Notes: generated from the sequence alone by a model not told the origin. 64,000 bases of DNA from an uncultured Clostridia bacterium (GCA_947581635.1 CANPVE010000002.1:1-64000), one strand, 5' to 3'. Positions 52,942 to 61,487 are shown, numbered from the stretch's first letter. Numbers and translations: made by a program.

Positions 52942-53814
52942 TTGAGAGAAACCGACAATAAAAAGCTTGGGATAGCCTATATAATAGCGTCGTCTTTTTC
53001 TTTTGCGATTATGAGCTTTTTTGTACGGCTGTCGGGCGATGGAATTCCCGTAATGCAAAAGAGCTTCTTCCGCAATCTTGTGGCGTTTTTTGTGGCGCTG
53101 GTCATGCTCAAAAAATCCCGAATTTCTTTTAAAATCGGCAAGGGCAATGCTGGTTATATGATGACGCGCGCCGTTGCAGGCACGCTGGGAATACTGTGCA
53201 ATTTCTTTGCGGTTGATCATCTCAATCTCGCCGACGCTTCCATTCTCAATAAGCTGTCGCCTTTCTTTGCGGTGATATTCTCGATATTTCTCCTTAAAGA
53301 GAAGGTGAGACCTGTGGAATGGCTCACTTTGTCAGCGGCATTCGTGGGGGCGCTGTTTGTGATAAAGCCCTCGTTCAGCGTAGACTTTCTGTATTCCTCC
53401 GTGGGTACACTCGGAGGAATGATGGCGGGGCTTGCCTACGCCTGCGTGCGGAAGCTGGGCAAGAGCGGAGTTAAAGGTCCGGTAATCGTGATGTTTTTTT
53501 CGGGTTTTTCCTGCCTGTTCACGCTGCCCGCGCTGATATTCGATTTCACGCCCATGACAGCGCGCGAACTGGGCTGCCTGCTGCTGGCGGGCTGCGCGGC
53601 GGCGGTGGGACAGATAACTATAACGGCGGCGTATACCAAGGCCCCCGCCCGAGAGATATCGGTGTTCGACTACTCGCAGATAATATTCACAGCTTCTCTG
53701 GGATTTTTGTTTCTGCATCAAATACCCGATGTTTTAAGCGTTATCGGATATGCCGTAATAATCGGCGCAGCCGTATTCAAATGGAGATACAACATGAGAG
53801 AAATCGCTTCCTGA
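52942..53814 (+). CDS. DMT/EamA family transporter
   Basis: A 290-residue integral membrane protein with about ten helices in two EamA repeats: I-A-Y-I-I-A-S-S-F-S-F-A-I-M-S-F-F-V-R at the start, F-F-A-V-I-F-S-I-F-L-L-K-E-K at the end of the first repeat, and a matching second repeat ending F-L-F-L-H-Q-I-P-D. These carry metabolites or amino acids; the substrate is unknown. Starts at GTG 52936 or TTG 52942 both fit the AAAGGTGAG site; the latter has better spacing. Confidence 0.88.
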   Translation: MRETDNKKLGIAYIIASSFSFAIMSFFVRLSGDGIPVMQKSFFRNLVAFFVALVMLKKSRISFKIGKGNAGYMMTRAVAGTLGILCNFFAVDHLNLADASILNKLSPFFAVIFSIFLLKEKVRPVEWLTLSAAFVGALFVIKPSFSVDFLYSSVGTLGGMMAGLAYACVRKLGKSGVKGPVIVMFFSGFSCLFTLPALIFDFTPMTARELGCLLLAGCAAAVGQITITAAYTKAPAREISVFDYSQIIFTASLGFLFLHQIPDVLSVIGYAVIIGAAVFKWRYNMREIAS

Positions 53815-53930
53815 ACCGCTTAAATAGTAATGGAGGTTGGGGTGAAATTTCTCATTATCCGTGAAATTTTATTATAAACTGTTACGTGACGTGAGAATCA
53901 GGAAAACTTAAAAAAGTTTTTGAGAATACA

Positions 53931-53972
53931 GAAAAAATCCCACAAACGCCTAAAATCAGGAGTTTGTGGGAT
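53931..53972 (-). terminator. Terminator of the Cys-rich protein gene
   Basis: ATCCCACAAAC pairs perfectly with GTTTGTGGGAT, and the minus strand continues with TTTTTTC. A second inverted repeat (GGGACGGGT/ACCCGTTCC, 53976-54007) lies between it and the gene; the rest of 53815-54072 is empty. Confidence 0.88.
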
Positions 53973-54072
53973 CGGGACGGGTCTTTGCGCAACAGATAAA
54001 CCCGTTCCATCATTTTCGATGATCAGTTTAGTGCGTTAAATAATTTTCAATCGGGTTGCGCGCTTGATTATT

Positions 54073-54981
54073 TCAGCAGCCGCAGCCATTTGCACCCGCA
54101 GAATTGTTTCCGCAGCCGCAGCCGTTCACGCCCGCCGACTGACTTCTGAGCATCTGTGCTTCGCTGAAATTCAAATCTCCTGCCTTGGGCGGGAAGAATT
54201 CGTCCGCCGGGAAGCTGATCTTCTTAAAGAGATCGCATGGGCTTTCATTTGCTGCGTCCGCGCAGATCTTGTCAGGCATACAGAAGTCGTAAACAGGCAC
54301 GAGCATCTGAACCTGTCTCTCGAGCTGGATTATCATGAATATACCCAGCGTCACCTTGACTATCTTTTCTGCCATTCTGTGGTCGAAGCTGCCCGCAAAC
54401 ATTCTCGACACACAGTTTGGAACACAGCAGCACGGGTAATGCGCCTCGCACGCGGGGGCGAGCCGCGCGCCAAGTCCGATGGGTTCGGCAATCTGGACAG
54501 TAGCCCTCGGCAGATTGCCCGCAGGCATATTCTGATCGTCGTCGTCGCCGCACACGAAGTCCGAACTGAACACCTTTACGCTGCCCTCGCTGCCGTAGAG
54601 AATTGCCTTTTTGTTGTAAATGCAGAGTCCGCGAACCTCGCAGGACGGGCTTATCGGAGACACCGTGACGTCGAGCTTTACGCAGAAATAAACCGTAAGG
54701 TCTACCGAATAGTAGCCGCGATTAAACGGAACAGGCTCCGTGTCGATAACTACATTGATCACCTCCGCAGATCTGAGCCTTACACCCAAAGCGTTGTTGA
54801 TGATGTCCTGATCGCGCTCCACGAAAAACACCTGTATGTCTTCCAAACACTCCCTGTCGCGGCAGGCGTCGTACACTCTTCCGGCGTTAATGCACACCGC
54901 CTCTTTGAAACAATCCTTGCGCGGTCTTTCTCCACACTGACAATTCCTGTCGGCCGCAGACTGACAATTTCGTTCACCCAT
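54073..54981 (-). CDS. Conserved clostridial Cys-rich protein, possibly spore-surface
   Basis: A 302-residue protein with about 27 Cys, many in C-x-C pairs at both ends (G-C-G-C is the last motif) and a C-C-C-V-P-N-C cluster near 190. The middle has a regular beta pattern: V-P-F-N-R-G-Y-Y-S-V-D-L-T-V-Y-F and I-L-Y-G-S-E-G-S-V-K-V-F. No signal peptide or membrane span is seen. Proteins of this look are widespread in spore-forming Clostridia without a proven function; the Cys-rich ends would suit cross-linking in a spore coat, which is inference. A sigma-K or sigma-E promoter was not identified. Confidence 0.75.
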   Translation of the reverse strand: MGERNCQSAADRNCQCGERPRKDCFKEAVCINAGRVYDACRDRECLEDIQVFFVERDQDIINNALGVRLRSAEVINVVIDTEPVPFNRGYYSVDLTVYFCVKLDVTVSPISPSCEVRGLCIYNKKAILYGSEGSVKVFSSDFVCGDDDDQNMPAGNLPRATVQIAEPIGLGARLAPACEAHYPCCCVPNCVSRMFAGSFDHRMAEKIVKVTLGIFMIIQLERQVQMLVPVYDFCMPDKICADAANESPCDLFKKISFPADEFFPPKAGDLNFSEAQMLRSQSAGVNGCGCGNNSAGANGCGC

Positions 54982-55187
54982 TGATTATGTCCTCCTATAT
55001 AATTTTTGCGATGTGGTCTTACTAATGCCGATTCCAATAAAATCGGAAAAAAATCGGGCATATGCTTTTTCCCAAGATTTTTTGTCCTGATTTTATCGGG
55101 GATTATTATAAATCACCTCGCATTACATAATATGTGAACGGCTGTCAAATGTTCTCAGCCTCAATTTAAAATTTAGGTCGAAAGGTC

Positions 55188-55283
55188 ATGCCTATGATCT
55201 CGTCTATTGAGGCAGTTGAGCTGACAAACACGCCGAAACATATCAAATTAAAAAGCGTTATCATGGTGAGCGCAGGATATTAA
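55188..55283 (+). CDS. 31-codon open frame, doubtful
   Basis: Within the 446-bp gap between the Cys-rich gene and the signal-peptidase-like gene, ATG 55188 starts an open frame of 31 codons reading M-P-M-I-S-S-I-E-A-V-E-L and ending V-S-A-G-Y. A weak AAAGG is close upstream. It may be a small gene, a remnant or chance; there is no other content besides the promoter at 55365. Confidence 0.2.
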   Translation: MPMISSIEAVELTNTPKHIKLKSVIMVSAGY

Positions 55284-55364
55284 CTATTTCACCAAATCTT
55301 TTCTCGGTTTTTTCGATTGCAAAAAAGTAAGTGTTGTTGTCGTGGCACACATAGCAATTTACTG

Positions 55365-55393
55365 TTGAAATTCCGACGAGTATATTATATAAT
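55365..55393 (+). promoter_or_regulatory. Promoter of the signal-peptidase-like gene
   Basis: TTGAAA (55365-55370) and TATAAT (55388-55393) with a 17-bp spacer, about 35 bp before the start. Confidence 0.8.
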
Positions 55394-55427
55394 AGAGTTG
55401 ATGATTGGACAAAGGGAGATGTTTATT

Positions 55428-55907
55428 TTGAGTAAGTCCAAAATTATAAGAAACATATCCGGTTTTATTCTGATACTCAACTGCGTAGTGCTGGCGGCGC
55501 TTTTTGGAATAATGCCGCTTGTCAAATATTCTGCCTGTCCGATACTCAAGGACAAGAGCGACAGTATATACAAAAAAGGAAGTCTTGCCTTTGTTCGCGA
55601 GATCGAGCCGGGTAAGCTGGACGAGGGCGATATAGTGGTTTACTACAGCGGGGATACTCCCATAGGCGCGGAAGTTCTGCGCAACGACAAGGCAAGTTCT
55701 ACGCTGCTTTTGTCGGGCAGCGGCAGCACAAAATCACTGTCGTACAGAAAAATCAGCGGAAAGGGCGCGGGATTTTCGGTACCCTTCATGGGCAGTTATG
55801 CTAATTGGCTGATCAACGGCATAGGTGTTAATGTTACAGTGATATTCATGGGCGTGATGTTTGTGATATTTGCCGTTTCGGCAGTCATTGTGCGTGACAG
55901 CAATTGA
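55428..55907 (+). CDS. S26 signal peptidase-like membrane protein, probably inactive
   Basis: A 159-residue protein with an N-terminal and a C-terminal transmembrane helix and an extracellular middle that resembles ER-type/SipW signal peptidases: Y-K-K-G-S-L-A-F-V-R-E-I-E-P-G-K-L-D-E-G-D-I-V-V-Y matches the strand after the active-site Ser. The S-G-S-M-E-P box itself is missing (the text reads K-D-K-S-D-S-I-Y-K-K-G), and no catalytic His or Lys segment is seen. TTG 55428 is chosen behind GGGAG; the ATG at 55419 abuts that site. It is a single gene with its own promoter and terminator. Confidence 0.72.
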   Translation: MSKSKIIRNISGFILILNCVVLAALFGIMPLVKYSACPILKDKSDSIYKKGSLAFVREIEPGKLDEGDIVVYYSGDTPIGAEVLRNDKASSTLLLSGSGSTKSLSYRKISGKGAGFSVPFMGSYANWLINGIGVNVTVIFMGVMFVIFAVSAVIVRDSN

Positions 55908-55934
55908 ATTTGATGTGTGTTTTAGATGGGATAT

Positions 55935-55986
55935 AAAAATCCGCAAAAAGTCTCAGTGAAGTTTGACTTTCTGCGGATTTTTTATA
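55935..55986. terminator. Bidirectional terminator between convergent genes
   Basis: AAAAATCCGCA pairs with TGCGGATTTTT, with a second inner AAAGTC/GACTTT stem. Confidence 0.85.
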
Positions 55987-56011
55987 TTAATAGAGCGGAG
56001 TGTCGAAGACT

Positions 56012-56698
56012 TTATTTTGCCAGCTTGAAACCTATACCCCATACGGTTTCGATGTAATTCTCTTCAGAAACCGCACGAATTTTGCTTCTTATATTGCTGA
56101 TGTGTACGTTTATCGTTTTATCCTCGCCCACATAGAAATCATTCCATGCGTATTCGTAAATTTCCTGTTTGCTGAATACCTTGTTTGGGTTGGCAAGCAG
56201 CAGTTCCAATATCTGAAATTCCTGACGCGTTAGTGAAAGCAGTGTCCCCGCCACGGTTACGGAATGATTCGTTCGGTCGAGAACCATACTTTTGTGCCTG
56301 AGCTTACCCGATAGATTTTCGATGCCGTTTATTTCTGCACTCCTGCGAAGCTGAACCTGAATGCGCGCTGTCAGTTCCTTTATCTCAAAAGGTTTTGTCA
56401 GATAATCGTCCGCGCCCGCCATGAGCAGATCCACCTTGTTATCCAGCGCATTTTTGGCCGACACCACAATAACCGGTGCCTTTGTGAACTCTCGCAGTTC
56501 CCGGAGCACATCTTCTCCGCTCTTTCCGGGCAGCATAAGGTCCAGCAGTATCAAGGCTGTATCCTTATTTCTGGCCTGCATAAGCCCCTCGGTACCCGAA
56601 TATGCCTGCACACACTCGACACCTTCCACGGCACCGCAAATCGCATCTCTGATAAGGTTGTTTATTTCTACATTGTCCTCAATAATAAGTATATTCAT
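56012..56698 (-). CDS. OmpR-family response regulator of the ABC transporter operon
   Basis: A 228-residue regulator. The receiver has E7/D8, phospho-acceptor D53 in L-L-D-L-M-L-P-G and K in T-K-P-F-E; the winged-helix domain ends I-E-T-V-W-G-I-G-F-K. It starts 2 bp after the kinase gene. With the upstream transporter it looks like a self-regulating peptide-antibiotic or lantibiotic response unit (inference from gene order). Confidence 0.92.
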   Translation of the reverse strand: MNILIIEDNVEINNLIRDAICGAVEGVECVQAYSGTEGLMQARNKDTALILLDLMLPGKSGEDVLRELREFTKAPVIVVSAKNALDNKVDLLMAGADDYLTKPFEIKELTARIQVQLRRSAEINGIENLSGKLRHKSMVLDRTNHSVTVAGTLLSLTRQEFQILELLLANPNKVFSKQEIYEYAWNDFYVGEDKTINVHISNIRSKIRAVSEENYIETVWGIGFKLAK

Positions 56699-56700
56699 TA

Positions 56701-57642
56701 CTACCGAATCCTCTTTAGTGATACTTTTATTGTGAATATTCCGTCGGTCAAATCGGCGCTTATTCCGCCGCCCATGCGTTCAGTCAGCGACTTTGCTATG
56801 AACAGACCCAGTCCGGTTGAGCCGCTGTGGCGCGAGGAATCCGCCTTATAGAACCTTTCAAAGACCCGCGATACGTCAATGCTCTCTCCTTCGGGGACTC
56901 TGTTGCCCACCGATATTTCGATTGTTTCTCCAAGGTCTCCCTTACACGTCATGCTCACCGCAAGTTCGCTCTCACCGTGAACCAGCGCGTTTTTTATTAT
57001 ATTTTCAAGCACGCGTTTCAGAGCTGCTGAGTTGGCATTCACCATGTATATCTCGCTTGGAATGTCCACATCAGGTTCCAAACCGCACTGACCTATATCG
57101 TTGTAGAACGAGAACATAACGTCACAGAGCGTCTGCGTCAGATTTATTTCCCCGCATTCAAGCGTATACGAAGGATTTTCGAGCTTGACAAAGGTAAAAA
57201 GCTGCTCGGTCATATCCTGCAATTGCTGTATCCTGCCACCTATTATCCTGATGTATTTCTCGTTTAACATACTGTCACTTGAAGCTTGCAGCATTTGAAA
57301 GTATCCGTAAAGCGATGTAAGCGGAGTGCGAATATCGTGTGAAATTCCGGAAATGGTGTCTTTGAATGCGCACTCATTGTTTCGAGCGCGAATTTTAACG
57401 CTCCGCTTTTCGTCAATTATCCCGTTCATACAGTTGGCAAGCGTCAATATTGCCTTGTCATGTGTGGCAGTGGATATTTTTTTATTGCTGTCGTGCTCGT
57501 CAATAAATTTGCTTTGTTTGCACATATCAAATATCTGCCACCGAAGATTCAAGGCATACAGCCCCGCACCTACGGCGGCAATTGTCGATATTGCAGATAT
57601 AACAACGGCGATAGTCAATAAGATCATTCCTGTCAAAAACAT
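56701..57642 (-). CDS. Sensor histidine kinase of the ABC transporter operon
   Basis: A 313-residue kinase with one N-terminal transmembrane helix (about 5-30) and no real extracellular domain. HisKA box I-S-H-D-I-R-T-P-L-T has H102; the N box is I-I-K-N-A-L-V-H; G2 is G-S-T-G-L-G-L-F-I. Lack of a sensor domain suggests it senses through the membrane or the neighbouring transporter. The start is uncertain: ATG 57642 has no ribosome site, whereas TTG 57618 lies 9 nt after AGGA. Confidence 0.88.
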   Translation of the reverse strand: MFLTGMILLTIAVVISAISTIAAVGAGLYALNLRWQIFDMCKQSKFIDEHDSNKKISTATHDKAILTLANCMNGIIDEKRSVKIRARNNECAFKDTISGISHDIRTPLTSLYGYFQMLQASSDSMLNEKYIRIIGGRIQQLQDMTEQLFTFVKLENPSYTLECGEINLTQTLCDVMFSFYNDIGQCGLEPDVDIPSEIYMVNANSAALKRVLENIIKNALVHGESELAVSMTCKGDLGETIEISVGNRVPEGESIDVSRVFERFYKADSSRHSGSTGLGLFIAKSLTERMGGGISADLTDGIFTIKVSLKRIR

Positions 57643-57704
57643 CGTTTGATGAACTGAATCGAATCAAGTACATTATACACCTCGAACGAGCAAATTGAAA
57701 GGAC

Positions 57705-57827
57705 CTATGCGTTAATTAACATTTCGCTCACATCTTCCCATGTTTCGTCGCGGCGGTGCCCCACATTGTACAGTGAGGGCGGATAATTCTCAATACGAAA
57801 ATTTGCGGCAACAGTTTCCCTATGCAT
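57705..57827 (-). CDS. 40-residue small protein between permease and kinase genes
   Basis: A 40-codon frame starting at ATG 57827, with AAGGAAG 6 nt upstream and 19 bp after the permease stop. The translation begins M-H-R-E-T-V-A-A-N-F-R-I and includes N-Y-P-P-S-L-Y-N-V-G-H-R-R-D-E-T-W, a mixed, protein-like composition with no membrane span. No family is recognised. Its place suggests expression with the transporter and kinase; it could be a regulator, a modified peptide precursor, or a remnant of a larger gene. The 62 bp after it up to the kinase are empty. Confidence 0.5.
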   Translation of the reverse strand: MHRETVAANFRIENYPPSLYNVGHRRDETWEDVSEMLINA

Positions 57828-57846
57828 TTTTTGCTTCCTTCAAAAA

Positions 57847-58659
57847 TCACTTTATATCGCGTTTGGATATGAGTACAGCACCGGCGACGTTATAGATTAC
57901 GAAAAACACGAGCGAGAGAATTACGGCATGAATAAGTGTCGAGTTATTTTGTGATACATCGGGGACATTTATAATGAAATTAGACTGATACAGAGACGGA
58001 AAATAATCTTCAATAACAATATCGTTTGATGTCCAGTCACTTAGCTTTTGGTTCAATACAGATATGATGCTCGTCACTATGTTGGAGGACGACAGAATAA
58101 TATATGTGATCGAGGCGATCTTGCTTCCCGTCAGTTCGGTGAGGAATGCCGAGAACAATCCTATGCAGCAGAGCAGGCCGTATTGACCAATCAGATATTT
58201 GATGAACTCTTTCATGTAGATGAATTTAAAATTATCTATCACTACACTTGAAACTGTCAATGAGGCAGCCGTTGCAAGAAAAACGATCACAGCCGTGTAA
58301 ACTAATATGCATACTGCCCTCGATGCTTGAAAATAATATCTGTTTGTGACGTGGCTGACCACATTCTTGCAGAAGCCATCTTTATAAAAATTGCCAACGA
58401 AGCAGGCGGCAAATATAGCGCAAAATATGCACGACATCGATATAAAATCACTGGTTAAAGTTACTGGACACATGATAAACTCTTCCTCAGACATCATAGT
58501 AATCTCAATTATGCCGTCTTCTGACGTCTGAAATCCGTTTATAAATTCAGGCGTTATACACGTAATGGCAATAGTGATAGTCACAAAAACAGCAAACGTG
58601 ATATAAAAACTGAGAGTTTTAGACATCCGATATAACTCCATTTTTATTACATTTAACAT
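57847..58659 (-). CDS. ABC transporter permease
   Basis: A 270-residue membrane protein with six predicted helices and a large loop after the first, in the style of ABC-2 type/LanE-like permeases: M-L-N-V-I-K-M-E-L-Y-R-M at the start, F-Y-K-D-G-F-C-K-N-V in the cytoplasmic loop. It starts 22 bp after the ATPase gene and belongs to the same operon. Function as antimicrobial peptide resistance or export is inferred from the adjacent two-component system. Confidence 0.85.
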   Translation of the reverse strand: MLNVIKMELYRMSKTLSFYITFAVFVTITIAITCITPEFINGFQTSEDGIIEITMMSEEEFIMCPVTLTSDFISMSCIFCAIFAACFVGNFYKDGFCKNVVSHVTNRYYFQASRAVCILVYTAVIVFLATAASLTVSSVVIDNFKFIYMKEFIKYLIGQYGLLCCIGLFSAFLTELTGSKIASITYIILSSSNIVTSIISVLNQKLSDWTSNDIVIEDYFPSLYQSNFIINVPDVSQNNSTLIHAVILSLVFFVIYNVAGAVLISKRDIK

Positions 58660-58681
58660 GATTCAAAATCCTTTCGTTTGC

Positions 58682-59596
58682 TCAGTTTGCTTTGTTTATC
58701 AGGTCGATAAAATAATCCTCCAAGCTTTTGCTTTTCTTTCCTATCGACTGTACGGCGATTCCGGCATTGCTCAAAGCAAAGTTTATTTTGGCTCCATCGT
58801 CTATGTGGTTGAACAGATAAATGGTTTGACTATCCGCCACCTTATAGCTGATATCGCCCATTTCGTCCAGTACTACGCACGCCTTTTCGGGAGTATCTGT
58901 CACGATTTCCAATCTGGCGGCGCATTTTTCCAAAAGCTGATCGCGGCTTATCTGTTCGATGAGTATACCGTTGTTGATTATGCCGTAGTGAGTGGATATT
59001 TTTGATAATTCCTCAAGAATATGGCTGGAAATTATGACTGTGATACCGCGTTCGCGATTGATTTTTTGAATGATGTCGCGCACCTCGATGATTCCCTGCG
59101 GATCAAGGCCGTTAATAGGTTCGTCGAGAATAAGCAGATCCGGTTCGCCCACTAAGGCCATTGCGATGCCGAGGCGCTGTTTCATGCCAAGTGAAAAATT
59201 GCACACCGTCTTTTTGCCGACGTAATCCAGCCCCACAAGCGTGAGTTTTTCGTTAATATAATCCTTGGAGTAAACGCCGCAGCACATGGCTTTGAGCCTC
59301 AGGTTTTCAAATGCATTCAGACTTTTATAAACGCCTGGCTGTTCGATGAGGCAGCCAACACGCTCGAATGCGGCGTTGATTTTGCCGTCGGTCGAGTTGA
59401 ATCCCATTATTTCCATTTCGCCCGAAGTGGGCAGTGCCAATCCCGAAATCATGCGAAGAAATGTGGTTTTTCCCGCGCCGTTGCGTCCGATAAGTCCATA
59501 AATTGCGCCGCGCTCTATTTGTATCGAAACGCCGTTCACAGCTTTTTGTTTCTTGAATTGCTTGGTGAGCTGATTTGTCTTAAGAATATATTCCAT
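58682..59596 (-). CDS. ABC transporter ATP-binding protein
   Basis: A 304-residue ATPase. Walker A is G-R-N-G-A-G-K-T-T, the signature is N-F-S-L-G-M-K-Q-R-L-G, Walker B is L-L-I-L-D-E-P-I-N-G-L-D and the switch His is I-I-S-S-H-I-L. Length and the C-terminal extension match bacitracin/lantibiotic-type (BcrA, LanF) ATPases. It is the first gene of the five-gene minus-strand operon; GGGAGG precedes the start. Confidence 0.93.
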   Translation of the reverse strand: MEYILKTNQLTKQFKKQKAVNGVSIQIERGAIYGLIGRNGAGKTTFLRMISGLALPTSGEMEIMGFNSTDGKINAAFERVGCLIEQPGVYKSLNAFENLRLKAMCCGVYSKDYINEKLTLVGLDYVGKKTVCNFSLGMKQRLGIAMALVGEPDLLILDEPINGLDPQGIIEVRDIIQKINRERGITVIISSHILEELSKISTHYGIINNGILIEQISRDQLLEKCAARLEIVTDTPEKACVVLDEMGDISYKVADSQTIYLFNHIDDGAKINFALSNAGIAVQSIGKKSKSLEDYFIDLINKAN

Positions 59597-59971
59597 TGCT
59601 TAGATCCTCCCTCTGAAATTATGTAAGCATTATAACTGTAAAAATTTATAACATCGCAAAGAAAAGTTTAAGAAATGTTTAATATTGGACCTTTGCAAAT
59701 ATTGACATTCAAATGGAGATTTTCATCCAACTTTAGAAACTCAGCACATACGGAGAAATATTGAAAATTACTGAAAGATACGGTTTGTGCAGGATTGTAA
59801 CAGCAATGGCAGATCTGATCTCGAATGTTGCATTGAGGCGAATATCTGGAGCTATGAAACTATACAGATATAACATATAATATAAAAAATAAAAAAACTT
59901 CTTGACAAACAGGGAAATAGCTGATATAATAATGAAGCTGTGACGCGGAGGATGCGCCGCAGTTGGCAAGT
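59597..59971. promoter_or_regulatory. Intergenic region with divergent promoters
   Basis: A TATAAT on the minus strand near 59630, about 35 bp before the ATPase gene, is its likely -10 box, with a poor -35 as expected for an activated promoter. On the plus strand TTGACA (59902-59907) and TATAAT (59925-59930), 17 bp apart, drive the tRNA genes. Short open frames in 59700-59890 have no ribosome sites. Confidence 0.65.
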
Positions 59972-60048
59972 GGCCCGGTAGTTCAGCTGGTTAGAACGCT
60001 AGCCTGTCACGCTAGAGGTCGACGGTTCGAACCCGTTCCGGGTCGCCA
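59972..60048 (+). tRNA. tRNA-Asp (anticodon GTC)
   Basis: A 77-nt cloverleaf with acceptor GGCCCGG/CCGGGTC, an anticodon loop CTGTCAC (anticodon GTC), a GGTTCGAAC T-arm and encoded CCA. Confidence 0.97.
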
Positions 60049-60052
60049 TTTT

Positions 60053-60128
60053 GCTGTTATAGCTCAGTAGGCAGAGCACTTCCTTGGTAAGGAAGAGGTC
60101 ACCAGTTCGAATCTGGTTAACAGCTCCA
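60053..60128 (+). tRNA. tRNA-Thr (anticodon GGT), likely integration site
   Basis: A 76-nt cloverleaf with acceptor GCTGTTA/TAACAGC, anticodon stem CTTCC/GGAAG around TTGGTAA (anticodon GGT), and CCA at its end. It lies 4 bp after tRNA-Asp. Its 3' end faces the integrase gene 113 bp away, so it probably served as the attachment site. Confidence 0.97.
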
Positions 60129-60133
60129 TGAAA

Positions 60134-60176
60134 CTACCCCGAAACGCCTACAACACGGTGTTTCGGGGATTTTTGT
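60134..60176 (+). terminator. Terminator of the tRNA operon
   Basis: CCCCGAAAC pairs with GTTTCGGGG followed by ATTTTTG. Confidence 0.88.
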
Positions 60177-60217
60177 TGTTATAAATGAACCTTGAAATAT
60201 GTGTGAATTTTAGTAGT

Positions 60218-60239
60218 GTAGGGTACACGGTAGGGTACA
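60218..60239 (+). repeat. Two direct repeats next to the integrase gene
   Basis: GTAGGGTACA occurs at 60218-60227 and again at 60230-60239, 12 bp apart, just beyond the integrase stop. Paired short repeats in this place are typical arm-type integrase binding sites. Confidence 0.6.
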
Positions 60240-60241
60240 AA

Positions 60242-61402
60242 TCACGTTGCCGGCAACTTTATTTTTTCAATCTCGCTGCAAAGAAAATCACTGTCTAAAG
60301 CTACATAATGTTTGTCAGTAACATTGTCATAATCTGTATGTCCTATAATTCGTGCAAGCGTATCTTTCTCAACCCCGGCCTCTCTTGCTAACGACGCAAA
60401 CGTGTGACGCGTGCAGTGCGGTGTTAATCGAGGTTTCCCCCCTACCTGTATCTCCTCTTTGCTCAGAATTCCAAGGTCGGCAAGATAATTATAGAACCAT
60501 TGATTCCTGAATACCTTGGTACTTACGGACTTACCAGACGATTGTATAAATGGTTTCCCATCTTCACCTTTCAGAGATAAAACATATGGCCGTATTGCTG
60601 ATATTATTGGTATTGTGCGATTTCTACCTGCTTCGGTCTTTTCGCCACCCACAAAGCACCATTTATCGATATAAACATCTTCGTTTTTCAACGCCAGCAA
60701 TTCACCTATTCGCATACCGCTATATATAAGTATCAATATAGCTTTTGCTTCTATATCTTGATCATGTTCAAACAAAAGTCGAATTTCATCATTTGTGAAT
60801 ATATCTTTTTCTCTTTTGTTATTTTGTGGTAGGGATAACAGCAATGCATAGTTTTTGTCCATCACATCTTCTTTCATTGCATTTTGGCAAAGGATTGATG
60901 ATAAGTTTCGCATTTTTTCACACACAGCACGCGATTTTCCCTCGCTATCGGCTTTATCAATAATAATTTGCAAATCGGCGGTTTTTATATCGCGCATCTT
61001 TATACTTTTTATATCCACAAAGTATTTCCAAGCCGACCTATGTGTTGTTTGAGAAGATTTTGAGAGCTTGGCAAATTCTCGGCTTTCTTCATACTCCTTA
61101 TAAAATTTTTCAATGCTCCAATTTATCTTAGGGCTGCTTTGCTTACCTAACAGATAGGCGTTTAATGCTTCTGTCGCCTGCCTTTTATCGACGTATGTGC
61201 CATAAAATGACCGTTTCCCACTCTGCGTTATGTAAACGGCATAAGGCTTAGTCCTGTTTCCTTGCAGCTTTCTGATTTGCCCTTGACCGTTCCCTCTTTT
61301 TTTGGCTCTTTTCTTGACTGGTCCCTTAATCAAATTTACACCACAATGCAAGCAGAATTTAGAACCATTGGGGATCGCCTGTTTACATTTCTTGCAAATC
61401 AT
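60242..61402 (-). CDS. Tyrosine recombinase (integrase) with N-terminal zinc ribbon
   Basis: A 386-residue phage/ICE-type integrase. A zinc ribbon C-x2-C...C-x2-C occupies the first 25 residues, followed by an AP2-like arm-binding domain (K-P-Y-A-V-Y, G-T-Y-V-D-K-R-Q-A), a SAM-like core-binding domain and the catalytic domain with Arg in S-G-M-R-I-G-E-L, H-x-x-R in H-C-T-R-H-T-F, His in I-G-H-T-D and the nucleophile Tyr in D-K-H-Y. All catalytic residues are present. It reads towards tRNA-Thr, the usual arrangement at an element's attL. ATG 61402 has AAGGAGG upstream. Confidence 0.93.
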   Translation of the reverse strand: MICKKCKQAIPNGSKFCLHCGVNLIKGPVKKRAKKRGNGQGQIRKLQGNRTKPYAVYITQSGKRSFYGTYVDKRQATEALNAYLLGKQSSPKINWSIEKFYKEYEESREFAKLSKSSQTTHRSAWKYFVDIKSIKMRDIKTADLQIIIDKADSEGKSRAVCEKMRNLSSILCQNAMKEDVMDKNYALLLSLPQNNKREKDIFTNDEIRLLFEHDQDIEAKAILILIYSGMRIGELLALKNEDVYIDKWCFVGGEKTEAGRNRTIPIISAIRPYVLSLKGEDGKPFIQSSGKSVSTKVFRNQWFYNYLADLGILSKEEIQVGGKPRLTPHCTRHTFASLAREAGVEKDTLARIIGHTDYDNVTDKHYVALDSDFLCSEIEKIKLPAT

Positions 61403-61487
61403 AAAAAAATCCTCCTTAACATTTGACATCAAGAGAAAAATATGTTATCATAATGATAGACTTCACTCTTGGTATAAGTTTTGTGAA

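Noticed and set aside
54064..54984. A 306-codon plus-strand frame opposite the Cys-rich gene
   Set aside because: The minus-strand protein has clear Cys-rich motifs, coherent composition and a terminator; the opposite frame is Arg/His-rich noise.
59733..59969. A 78-codon minus-strand frame upstream of the tRNA genes
   Set aside because: It runs through the tRNA promoter, lacks a ribosome site and is composed of A/T-driven hydrophobic residues.
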